33,918 nt of DNA from the NCBI RefSeq assembly GCF_963555915.1, contig NZ_CAUVXL010000264.1, positions 1 through 33,918 on the forward strand. The letters are read 5' to 3'. Origin of the DNA: Protofrankia sp963555915 (GTDB lineage Bacteria > Actinomycetota > Actinomycetes > Frankiales > Frankiaceae). This document shows positions 1 to 6,140 of the stretch, one piece after another. A model generated the notes under the pieces. That model was not told where the DNA came from. It saw only the letters and a program-made list of their open reading frames with translations, and searched no databases. A program made the translations under genes and the position numbers. Numbering within the stretch: position 1 is the first letter of the stretch; every line of letters starts with the position of its first letter.

Positions 1-1
1 G

Positions 2-205
2 GACTCCGGCGCCCGACTGGCCGCGACGCTTGAACGACTCGCAGACCAGACCCGCGCGCAGCATCAGGAGCGCGCCCTGGCCGCGGCACGCCGAGCGGGA
101 GTCGCCGCGGTAGCACCGCTCGGGCTGTGCTTTCTGCCCGCATTCATTGCGTTGGGGGTCGTGCCCGTCGTGGCAGGGGCTGGCACGGGTCTGGCGCTGC
201 TGTAA
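2..205 (+). CDS. TadC-like type II secretion system F family protein (C-terminal end only)
   Basis: This is the last 67 codons of a gene that begins before the window. The frame starting at base 2 gives a charged helix (RLAATLERLADQTRAQ...) followed by a hydrophobic segment containing LCFLPAFIALGVVPVV, and ends at TAA 203-205. That ending is typical of T2SF-domain inner-membrane proteins of actinobacterial Tad pilus machines (TadB/TadC). These proteins form the platform through which the pilus ATPase drives Flp pilin assembly. The three pilin-like genes just downstream on the same strand fit the usual order tadA-tadB-tadC-DUF4244-tadE-tadE-like, so TadC is the better guess than TadB. Only the tail is visible, so the T2SF domain itself cannot be checked. 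Confidence 0.75.
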   Translation, partial: DSGARLAATLERLADQTRAQHQERALAAARRAGVAAVAPLGLCFLPAFIALGVVPVVAGAGTGLALL

Positions 206-240
206 CTGCGCTTGTCGGGTTCGGCCGAACCCGGCCGGTG

Positions 241-270
241 TCACACCAGGTCACACCAGGTCACACCAGG
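241..270. repeat. Three tandem copies of a 10-bp unit
   Basis: TCACACCAGG is repeated three times perfectly, just after the tadC stop. No coding role is visible. Confidence 0.85.
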
Positions 271-345
271 TCCGGCGACACGAGACGCCAACCTGCCAGA
301 ACCTGTTGTGAATCTTCTGTCCCGGCGATCCACGCCCAACCGGCC

Positions 346-370
346 TGTGGATAACAGTCCGTCATCCACA
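346..370. promoter_or_regulatory. Two DnaA-box-like 9-mers facing each other, between tadC and the pilin gene
   Basis: TGTGGATAA (346-354) is the reverse complement of the classical DnaA box TTATCCACA. Seven bases on, TCATCCACA (362-370) is a one-mismatch box in the opposite orientation. Together they form a 7-bp inverted repeat (TGTGGAT / ATCCACA). The rest of the 206-498 gap holds the 10-bp repeat above and a more AT-rich stretch around 405-425 that may carry the pilin promoter. DnaA binding is inference. Confidence 0.35.
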
Positions 371-498
371 GCACGATATTCGCGCTCGCCACCGACGCAT
401 TCGCAGGAAATAATACTTGTACGGATCAAAGAAACACTCCGAGCGAAAGTCGGAGCTCCCGCCACCGGCCGGAACGGTCGATCTGGAGGTCACCCAAC

Positions 499-810
499 AT
501 GTCCGCACTCCCGGCACGCTACCATCTGATCACGAAGCATTGGACGCAGCTGCTGGTCAGCATATTCGTAGCGCTGCTCACACCATCGACGGCACGCGCC
601 TCACATCAGGTTCGAGCTGACGGCGGGAACATCGGGTTCAGATCTATTCGGAAACGCCGAGACGACGCGGGAATGTCGACAGCGGAGTACGCCGTGGGCA
701 CGGTTGCCGCGGTCGGGTTCGCCGCTGTTCTCTATGCGGTAATCCACAGTCCGGCAACCCGCACTCTGCTGGCCAACGTGGTCAGCCGGGCGTTGTCGAT
801 TCCCTTCTGA
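499..810 (+). CDS. DUF4244 Flp/Tad-type pilin-like small protein
   Basis: The 103-aa product has a C-terminal half of the form RRDDAG|MSTAEYAVGTVAAVGFAAVLYAVIHS. A glycine precedes a stretch with Glu at +5 and Tyr at +6 and then a hydrophobic helix, as in class III (Flp) prepilins cut by a TadV/CpaA-type peptidase. This is the DUF4244 signature of actinobacterial Tad clusters (the position of Rv3656c in M. tuberculosis). The product is the probable major pilin of a thin adhesive pilus. The ATG is preceded by GGAGG at 484-488. The N-terminal 50 residues contain another hydrophobic patch (LLVSIFVALL), longer than the usual leader, so a start nearer the cleavage site is possible. It lies between tadC and tadE on the same strand. 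Confidence 0.75.
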   Translation: MSALPARYHLITKHWTQLLVSIFVALLTPSTARASHQVRADGGNIGFRSIRKRRDDAGMSTAEYAVGTVAAVGFAAVLYAVIHSPATRTLLANVVSRALSIPF

Positions 811-842
811 GGCCTGAAACCGAAGAGAGCTCGGTCATACCT

Positions 843-1334
843 ATGATCCGTAAACCGACGCCCCCGGTGATGCCAATGAGCCGAATAAGGCATGATAATG
901 ATCTTCCACCTACGCCCGAAGACCACGAAGTAGCTGGCGTTCCATGTCCCGCAATGGCTGCCGCCCAGCGGCACACGGCTCGCGACGGCGGCCAGGCAAC
1001 CGCCGAACTGGCGGTCGCGATTCCGTCCCTGATACTCGTGCTGCTGATTGCGATCTGGGTTCTCAGCGCGGTATCCGTTCAGGCGCAATGCGCGGAGGCA
1101 GCTCGCGTCGGAGCCCGTGCGGCTGCTCGCGGAGAAACCGACGAAGTAGTGCGCTCGTGGTCGAGAAGGGCCGCACCACGCGGTGCCGAAATATCTGTCA
1201 CCCACGGCGGCAATTTTGTTGTGGTGCAGGTCCGCTTAGGTGTCCGGGCAACCGGGGGACTCGCTGGAATCATGCCCGCAATCAACATCACGATGTCCTC
1301 AACAGCGCCGCTCGAATCAGCGGAAACAATCTGA
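843..1334 (+). CDS. TadE family pilus assembly / minor pilin protein
   Basis: The 163-aa product contains the TadE motif ARDGGQATAELAVAIPSLILVLLIAIWVLSAVSVQAQ near residues 47-83. A Gly cleavage point is followed by Glu at +5 and one long transmembrane helix, then a small secreted domain with ARVGARAAARGE. TadE proteins are pseudopilins needed for Flp pilus assembly. The first 40 residues are charged and proline-rich. In-frame ATGs at 870 and 876 are alternatives, and none of the starts has a strong ribosome site, so the exact N terminus is uncertain. It lies 32 bases after the DUF4244 pilin and 56 bases before the next TadE-like gene, which suggests one operon. Confidence 0.75.
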   Translation: MIRKPTPPVMPMSRIRHDNDLPPTPEDHEVAGVPCPAMAAAQRHTARDGGQATAELAVAIPSLILVLLIAIWVLSAVSVQAQCAEAARVGARAAARGETDEVVRSWSRRAAPRGAEISVTHGGNFVVVQVRLGVRATGGLAGIMPAINITMSSTAPLESAETI

Positions 1335-1390
1335 TCGGACCTCAAAACCCACCCTCTGTTGAACCGTGGGTTACAGCGGGAGGAAGAACA

Positions 1391-4138
1391 GTGAATTCTA
1401 CCGGCATGGACCGGTCATACCTGTACGGGCGCCCCAGCTTGCGGCACCGCGGCGCATCTGACGACCGGCACACGCCGGGCCGAAAGCGCCCCGGCGACAC
1501 GGGCTCGGCGACCATCCTCATGCTTTCCGCATTCCTCGTTCTCGGGACCTTCACCGGTGCCGTCCTGATGGTCGCAATGATCGCGGTCTGTCGCCAGCGG
1601 GCCGCGAACGCCGCCGACATGGCCGCGCTCGCGGCCGCGGGCGACCCATCGGGCGACCCGCTGTCCATGTGCGCACGTGCACGCGACATCGGGCTCGCGA
1701 ACCACGGCCGTGTCGTGTCCTGCACGATATCGGGGGACACCGTGGAAATCGCAGCGGCGACCGAGCTTCCGGGCGCGCTCAGGGGCCTTGGACCGCTGGT
1801 TGCGCGAGCCCGCGCCGGCCCGTGGGACGGCGCCAGCAGTAATGATATTGCCGGCACCACCGTCGCGGCGTCGGCTGACAGCCTACGAAGGCGTGTCCCG
1901 GCCAGGTCCGGCCGGATCGAGTTGCCGCAGTACGGTCTCCAGCAACCGGCGCGCGGCCGGCTTGTCCAGCGGCTCGTTCCCGTTGCCGCACTTTGGCGAC
2001 TGCACGCACGATGGGCAGCCAGCGGTGCACTCACAAGCCGCGATCACGTCTCGAGTCGCCCGGAGCCACGGTTCACCGCGCAGAAAGCCCCGTTCGGCGA
2101 AACCGGCTCCACCCGGATGGCCGTCGTAGACAAATACCGTGGTCCGGCCCGTGTCCGGATGCAGCGCGGTGGACACTCCCCCGATGTCCCACCGATCACA
2201 TGTCGCGAACAGCGGGAGGATGCCGATCGCCGCGTGTTCAGCCGCATGAACCGCGCCAGGGACATCATCCTCGTCGATCTCCGCCTCGGCCAACAACCCG
2301 TCGGTCACCGTGTACCAGACTGCCCGGGTACGCAGATGCCGTGGGGGAAGGTCGAGCGGCTCCTCTCCGACGACCCGTCCGGTCACGATCTGGCGCCGCT
2401 GGTAGGCCACTACCTGGCTACTGACCTCAACCGTCCCCAGCTGCAGTTCGACCTCGCCTACCGTCCGGGAACGGGCCACGTCCAGCACCTTGATGTCCGT
2501 CAGCTCCCGGGCCCACGTCGTCCAGTCGGGCGTGTCCGCCTCAACGAAGGCGACCGCCACGTCAAGGTCGAGCTCGATGACCACGTAAAAACTGCCCTGG
2601 TGGAGATAGACCGCTCCGCGGTGGACCGTCGAGTGCGACGTCGCGGCATCCACCGTCCCGAGCAGGCGCCCGGTCGATGCCTCGACGATCCGCACGGGCG
2701 CACCACCAACGCCACGGATATCAACATCAGGTCGGTAACGGTGGGTCCAGTACCAGCCTGCCGGCCGACGCCGGAGCCGGCCACGACGCACCAGGTCATC
2801 GACCGTGGTGCGGGCAGCCGGCCCGAAAAGATCAAAATCGGCCTCGGTCAGCGGCAGTTCCGCGGCCGCGCACTCGAGATGGGGGCCGAGCACATAGGGG
2901 TTGTCAGGATCAAGCACGGTGGCCTCGACCGGCCGACCGAACACGGCCTCCTGGTGGTGCACGAGATAGGTATCGAGAGGATCATCACGAGCGACCAGGA
3001 CCGCAACGGCTCCCTGACCGTTACGACCCGCACGGCCAGCCTGCTGCCACAACGAGGCAAGAGTGCCCGGATACCCGGTGATAATGGCGGCATCCAGCCC
3101 GGTAACGTCCACACCCAGTTCCAAAGCGTTCGTCGCGGCAACCCCGAGCAGCCGTCCCGAGCGCAGATCCGCCTCCAGCGCCCGGCGTTCCTCCGGCAGG
3201 TAGCCCGCGCGATAGGCCGCGACCCGGTCCGCGAGATCCCTCGAAACGTCCGACAACGTTCGGCGGGCCAACTGCGCGACTACTTCCGCCGCCCTGCGCG
3301 ACCGCACGAACACAAGAGTACGGACGCCGTCGGTGACGAGATCGGCAAGCAGGTCCGAGGCTTCCGCAGTCGCCGAACGGCGCACCGGCGCACCGTTGTG
3401 ACCATGGATCGGCGACTCTCCGTGTCCTTCAGATCCCATCCCACCGGGCGTCGGCGCCACCACAGCCGATGCGGGCGGCCGCCAAGAGGTGACGAGTGGA
3501 GGTTCATACAGCACAAACCGGGTCGCGCCTCTCGGGGAGGCGTCATCGTCGACGACCTCGACATCGAGCCCGGTAAGGCGGCCAGCGGAGCGGCCCGGGT
3601 CGGAGACAGTCGCCGATGCCAGCACGAACACGGGCGTCGACCCGTACCGCGCAGCCACCCGTCGCAGCCGCCGCAGTACGTGTGCGACGTGGGAACCGAA
3701 CACGCCCCGATAGCCGTGACACTCGTCGACCACGACGTATCGAAGGCCCCGCAGGAATGCGGCCCACCGCCGATGGGACGGCAACACACCGTGGTGCAAC
3801 ATGTCAGGATTGGTCAACACGAACGTCGCGTGAGCCCGGACCCAGTCACGTTCGGACGCGGATGTGTCGCCGTCGTACGTGGCGGCGCGTACTCCGGTCA
3901 GGTTGAGCGCACGAACAGCGCGGAGCTGGTCGTGCGCCAGTGCCTTGGTGGGAGCGAGATAAAGCGCCCGGGCCGACGCTTGGGCCAGCAGGACACTGAG
4001 CACGGGCATGAGGTATCCCAGCGACTTACCCGACGCCGTACCGGTCGCCAGTACGACGCTGCGTCCGCCATGTGCATGCTCGGCGGCGCGCACCTGATGG
4101 GTCCACGGCTCATCGATCCCGACGGCACGCAGCCGTGA
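1391..4138 (+). CDS. TadE-like pilus protein (TIGR03816 type) whose frame runs on without a stop
   Basis: A GTG at 1391 with a good ribosome site (GGGAGGAAG, 1379-1387) opens a frame whose first about 155 residues match the small TadE-like proteins found next to the helicase in actinobacterial tad clusters (Rv3654c position). They contain TGSATILMLSAFLVLGTFTG, a transmembrane helix, RQRAANAADMAALAAAGDP and VSCTISGDTVEIAAATELP. A normal protein would end near 1860-1880. Here the frame stays open to TGA 4136-4138, giving 915 aa, and everything after about 1880 is antisense to the helicase gene and looks non-biological (arginine-rich, no domains). A TGA lies at 1876-1878 in the +1 frame, just before the helicase stop, so a small indel may have removed the normal end. 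The first 155 residues are the credible part. Confidence 0.55.
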   Translation: MNSTGMDRSYLYGRPSLRHRGASDDRHTPGRKRPGDTGSATILMLSAFLVLGTFTGAVLMVAMIAVCRQRAANAADMAALAAAGDPSGDPLSMCARARDIGLANHGRVVSCTISGDTVEIAAATELPGALRGLGPLVARARAGPWDGASSNDIAGTTVAASADSLRRRVPARSGRIELPQYGLQQPARGRLVQRLVPVAALWRLHARWAASGALTSRDHVSSRPEPRFTAQKAPFGETGSTRMAVVDKYRGPARVRMQRGGHSPDVPPITCREQREDADRRVFSRMNRARDIILVDLRLGQQPVGHRVPDCPGTQMPWGKVERLLSDDPSGHDLAPLVGHYLATDLNRPQLQFDLAYRPGTGHVQHLDVRQLPGPRRPVGRVRLNEGDRHVKVELDDHVKTALVEIDRSAVDRRVRRRGIHRPEQAPGRCLDDPHGRTTNATDINIRSVTVGPVPACRPTPEPATTHQVIDRGAGSRPEKIKIGLGQRQFRGRALEMGAEHIGVVRIKHGGLDRPTEHGLLVVHEIGIERIITSDQDRNGSLTVTTRTASLLPQRGKSARIPGDNGGIQPGNVHTQFQSVRRGNPEQPSRAQIRLQRPAFLRQVARAIGRDPVREIPRNVRQRSAGQLRDYFRRPARPHEHKSTDAVGDEIGKQVRGFRSRRTAHRRTVVTMDRRLSVSFRSHPTGRRRHHSRCGRPPRGDEWRFIQHKPGRASRGGVIVDDLDIEPGKAASGAARVGDSRRCQHEHGRRPVPRSHPSQPPQYVCDVGTEHAPIAVTLVDHDVSKAPQECGPPPMGRQHTVVQHVRIGQHERRVSPDPVTFGRGCVAVVRGGAYSGQVERTNSAELVVRQCLGGSEIKRPGRRLGQQDTEHGHEVSQRLTRRRTGRQYDAASAMCMLGGAHLMGPRLIDPDGTQP

Positions 4139-4306
4139 GACCAGCACGGGATCTGCCCACACCGGCCAGGGAAGCCGCGTACCAATCCGGGCCGGTACAT
4201 GCTCCACGTGTGTCACGCACCGCCGCCGGCGGGCGTCCGCAAAAAGTCGATCAAGAATCACCGCACCGCGATCCGGTGCGTCTTCGGGCACCACGGTTCC
4301 GCCCAC
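1883..4306 (-). CDS. MrfA/YprA-type DEAD/DEAH-box DNA helicase with C-terminal DUF1998 zinc motif
   Basis: The 807-aa superfamily 2 helicase has Walker A GTASGKS at residues 89-95, DECH box at 194-197 and motif III ASAT. The second RecA domain contains TNALELGVDVTGLD and QQAGRAGRNG. The C-terminal DUF1998 region has a cysteine cluster CECTAGCPSC...KC (residues about 758-773) that should bind zinc. Relatives are B. subtilis MrfA (mitomycin repair) and mycobacterial SftH, a 3'-5' DNA translocase, so a role in repair of DNA crosslinks or bulky lesions is likely. It is convergent with the tad operon, its usual neighbour. The start is GTG at 4306; the ribosome site is weak and GTGs at codons 5 and 6 are alternatives. 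Codons for its last residues overlap the runaway tadE-like frame. Confidence 0.88.
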   Translation of the reverse strand: MGGTVVPEDAPDRGAVILDRLFADARRRRCVTHVEHVPARIGTRLPWPVWADPVLVSRLRAVGIDEPWTHQVRAAEHAHGGRSVVLATGTASGKSLGYLMPVLSVLLAQASARALYLAPTKALAHDQLRAVRALNLTGVRAATYDGDTSASERDWVRAHATFVLTNPDMLHHGVLPSHRRWAAFLRGLRYVVVDECHGYRGVFGSHVAHVLRRLRRVAARYGSTPVFVLASATVSDPGRSAGRLTGLDVEVVDDDASPRGATRFVLYEPPLVTSWRPPASAVVAPTPGGMGSEGHGESPIHGHNGAPVRRSATAEASDLLADLVTDGVRTLVFVRSRRAAEVVAQLARRTLSDVSRDLADRVAAYRAGYLPEERRALEADLRSGRLLGVAATNALELGVDVTGLDAAIITGYPGTLASLWQQAGRAGRNGQGAVAVLVARDDPLDTYLVHHQEAVFGRPVEATVLDPDNPYVLGPHLECAAAELPLTEADFDLFGPAARTTVDDLVRRGRLRRRPAGWYWTHRYRPDVDIRGVGGAPVRIVEASTGRLLGTVDAATSHSTVHRGAVYLHQGSFYVVIELDLDVAVAFVEADTPDWTTWARELTDIKVLDVARSRTVGEVELQLGTVEVSSQVVAYQRRQIVTGRVVGEEPLDLPPRHLRTRAVWYTVTDGLLAEAEIDEDDVPGAVHAAEHAAIGILPLFATCDRWDIGGVSTALHPDTGRTTVFVYDGHPGGAGFAERGFLRGEPWLRATRDVIAACECTAGCPSCVQSPKCGNGNEPLDKPAARRLLETVLRQLDPAGPGRDTPS

Positions 4307-4613
4307 AGCAGCTCAGCGTAGGTCAGGACGCCCGAACCCGGATACCCCGGCTCGGCGGACGTGCTCATCCACCGGGTCTCGCGGCCGGTGACAACCGTTG
4401 GACCGCCACTGCGTGGCAACGACAAGCAACCGACGGCACAACCGGTGTCAGGCAAGGAGAACACAAATGGATCACAATGTGATGTCGGATTGCGACGGAT
4501 GCACGCGGCGACTGTGTCGCGGTGAGCCGGATTGATCCGAGCGTGGGAGGGTAGTGGCGCCGTGATGTCAGCCGTCCAACCGGGCGGCTGTGGAGCACAC
4601 GCCAGGAGGAACC
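4307..4613. promoter_or_regulatory. Divergent intergenic region between helicase and bldG
   Basis: This 307-bp region must carry the promoters of the helicase (leftward) and bldG (rightward). It contains a perfect palindrome ATCACA-A-TGTGAT at 4471-4483 and a short ORF with a good ribosome site that overlaps the palindrome (separate entry). No clear -35/-10 pair could be chosen. Confidence 0.4.
4467..4535 (+). CDS. Possible 22-residue Cys-containing peptide upstream of bldG
   Basis: AAGGAG at 4454-4459 sits 7 bases before an ATG at 4467. The frame gives MDHNVMSDCDGCTRRLCRGE-PD and stops at TGA 4533-4535. It has a CxxC and a third cysteine. The ribosome site is better than that of many real genes in this window. 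It could be a leader peptide or a microprotein, or chance. It is too short for composition to help. Confidence 0.3.
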   Translation: MDHNVMSDCDGCTRRLCRGEPD

Positions 4614-4955
4614 GTGGACCTGTCTCTCACGACCCGGGTGGAAGGGGACTTCACGATCGTCGTCGTGGGCGGCGAGATTGATGTCTACACCGCGCCGAAG
4701 CTGCGCGAGCAGCTCATCGATCTCGTGTCGGGTGGGTCATACCATCTCATCGTCGACATGGAAGGCGTCGAATTCCTGGACTCGACCGGCCTCGGTGTAC
4801 TCGTCGGAGGCCTCAAGCGAGTCCGCGCACACGAGGGGTCGCTGCGCCTGGTCTGCACCCAGGAACGGATATTGAAAATCTTCCGGATCACCGGTCTGAC
4901 GAAGGTCTTCCCCATCCATGCCTCCGTCGAGGAAGCGCTCGCAGCGAAGGACTAG
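4614..4955 (+). CDS. bldG: BldG, anti-sigma factor antagonist (STAS domain)
   Basis: The 113-aa single STAS domain is nearly identical to Streptomyces BldG as remembered: GGEIDVYTAPKLREQL, VDMEGVEFLDSTGLGVLVGG, LVCTQERILKIFRITGLTKVF. Ser57 in FLDSTG is the residue expected to be phosphorylated by an anti-sigma kinase. Unphosphorylated BldG binds the kinase and frees sigma factors that control development, antibiotic production and stress responses. The GTG at 4614 has AGGAGG at 4604-4609 five bases upstream. An in-frame GTG at 4590 would add eight residues but has no such site, so 4614 is preferred. The kinase gene follows 160 bases downstream on the same strand, the pairing known in Streptomyces. 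Confidence 0.92.
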   Translation: MDLSLTTRVEGDFTIVVVGGEIDVYTAPKLREQLIDLVSGGSYHLIVDMEGVEFLDSTGLGVLVGGLKRVRAHEGSLRLVCTQERILKIFRITGLTKVFPIHASVEEALAAKD

Positions 4956-5035
4956 GGCCTGTCCGATGACTATTGGTCGATGCGGGCGATGATCCAGAAG
5001 GCGGCCTGCCAGGCGTCGGAAGCCGGACGGTCCTA
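4956..5035 (-). mobile_element. Possible solo end of an insertion sequence between bldG and the anti-sigma gene
   Basis: Directly after the bldG stop lies GGCCTGTCCGATGACTA, which resembles terminal repeats of some actinobacterial IS elements. On the minus strand, 5032-4970 reads DRPASDAWQAAFWIIARIDQ and a stop, like the tail of a transposase, but a stop codon bounds it upstream after about 20 codons. No partner end or transposase body was found. It may be chance. Confidence 0.22.
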
Positions 5036-5115
5036 TGCTCGGTCATTCCAACTACGCCAGAACGGTCAACTACCCCAGAACACCATCTCCGCATCGAGAG
5101 GCAGGTAAGCGACGC

Positions 5116-5622
5116 ATGGCCACCGTCGAGTTGCGCTTCGCCGCCCTGCCGGGCCATGTCCGCACAGCCAGGATGATCGCGGGTGCAGTCAGTCGACGTT
5201 CGGGGGTACCCGACGAGCTCATGGACGAGGTCAAGCTCGCGGTCGGCGAAGCGTGCGCCCGGGCCGTCAGCGTGAACCGCCGGTTCGACCCACAGGCCCT
5301 CGTGATCGTCCGGATCGGTGATGATGACGACGTGTTCGAAGTATCGGTGTCCGACTGTGGGCCGGGAGGTGGCCAGATTTCGCCCGCTCACCCCGACGGT
5401 CGGGTCTCCACGCCAGCACTGATCAATATCGACTGCGCTCAGGCCGACGATGAAATCAGCGACGAGCTGTCCTCGGTGGTTCCCACCGGGCTCGGTCTCG
5501 CCCTCATCCAAGGCCTGGTGGATGACGTCACCATTGCCGCGCGGCCAGACTCGGCCGGAACGGTTGTCACGATGCGCTGGCCGATCAGTAAGACGGCGGA
5601 CAGATCGATCCTGGCGATCTGA
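5116..5622 (+). CDS. GHKL ATP-binding anti-sigma regulatory factor (RsbW-like), BldG partner
   Basis: The 168-aa HATPase domain starts MATVELRFAALPGHVRTARM, with the N-box region DEVKLAVGEACARAV (residues 38-51), G1 box SDCGPGG (79-85) and G2 box PTGLGLAL (123-130). RsbW-type proteins bind sigma factors and phosphorylate STAS antagonists, and the preceding gene is the likely substrate. The N-box asparagine that usually holds Mg-ATP (EACxN) is arginine here (Glu45...Arg49), so kinase activity may be weak or absent. The ATG at 5116 follows GAGAGGCAGG and is preferred over the upstream in-frame ATG at 5035, which adds 27 low-complexity residues. An acidic insert (QADDEISDELSS) sits before the G2 box. 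Confidence 0.82.
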   Translation: MATVELRFAALPGHVRTARMIAGAVSRRSGVPDELMDEVKLAVGEACARAVSVNRRFDPQALVIVRIGDDDDVFEVSVSDCGPGGGQISPAHPDGRVSTPALINIDCAQADDEISDELSSVVPTGLGLALIQGLVDDVTIAARPDSAGTVVTMRWPISKTADRSILAI

Positions 5623-6140
5623 CCCCGGTCCGCCACCGCCGAGGCCGTCCCGGACCACCAGACGAGCCAGTGCACAGCTTTGCCTCGACAGCTTCATCCA
5701 CCATAGCTACCCGAATGACCTGCGCCACGTGTCAAACCGTAACATTCACCCACCGGGGTCACTCGAAAAGCGAGCGCGTGTTACAGCCGTATGGATAGAC
5801 TGCGCCGCATCGCACACTCGGTCGATCAGACCGGGTGGGATGCCGTGAGTGCTCCCCATGGTACCGGACGGAGGTTCGGGGGGAACGCGGGCCAGCGCGC
5901 TAGTTGCCGTATATCGGTGCGACAGCGGGCCGGGTGACCACCCGGGCCTGTCCCAGCCGGCAGTCATGCCGGCAATCGCACCCCATGCGTCGACGTATGC
6001 GCATGCCCGGCGTCCCTTCACACCCGGACGGTGACCTCGGTGACGTCGTCAGGTGCGACGTCGGGCCGTGCACGCCCATCGCGACGCCATAATGGCACCG
6101 GGCGAACACGGAGGGTGCACCGACCTGACCGGGAGGGCCC
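5623..6140. other. Intergenic region before hppA, no gene supported
   Basis: About 520 bp with only short shadow ORFs. A -10-like CATAAT at 6088-6093, 48 bases before the hppA start, has no matching -35. No hairpin terminator was identified after the anti-sigma gene. Confidence 0.5.
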
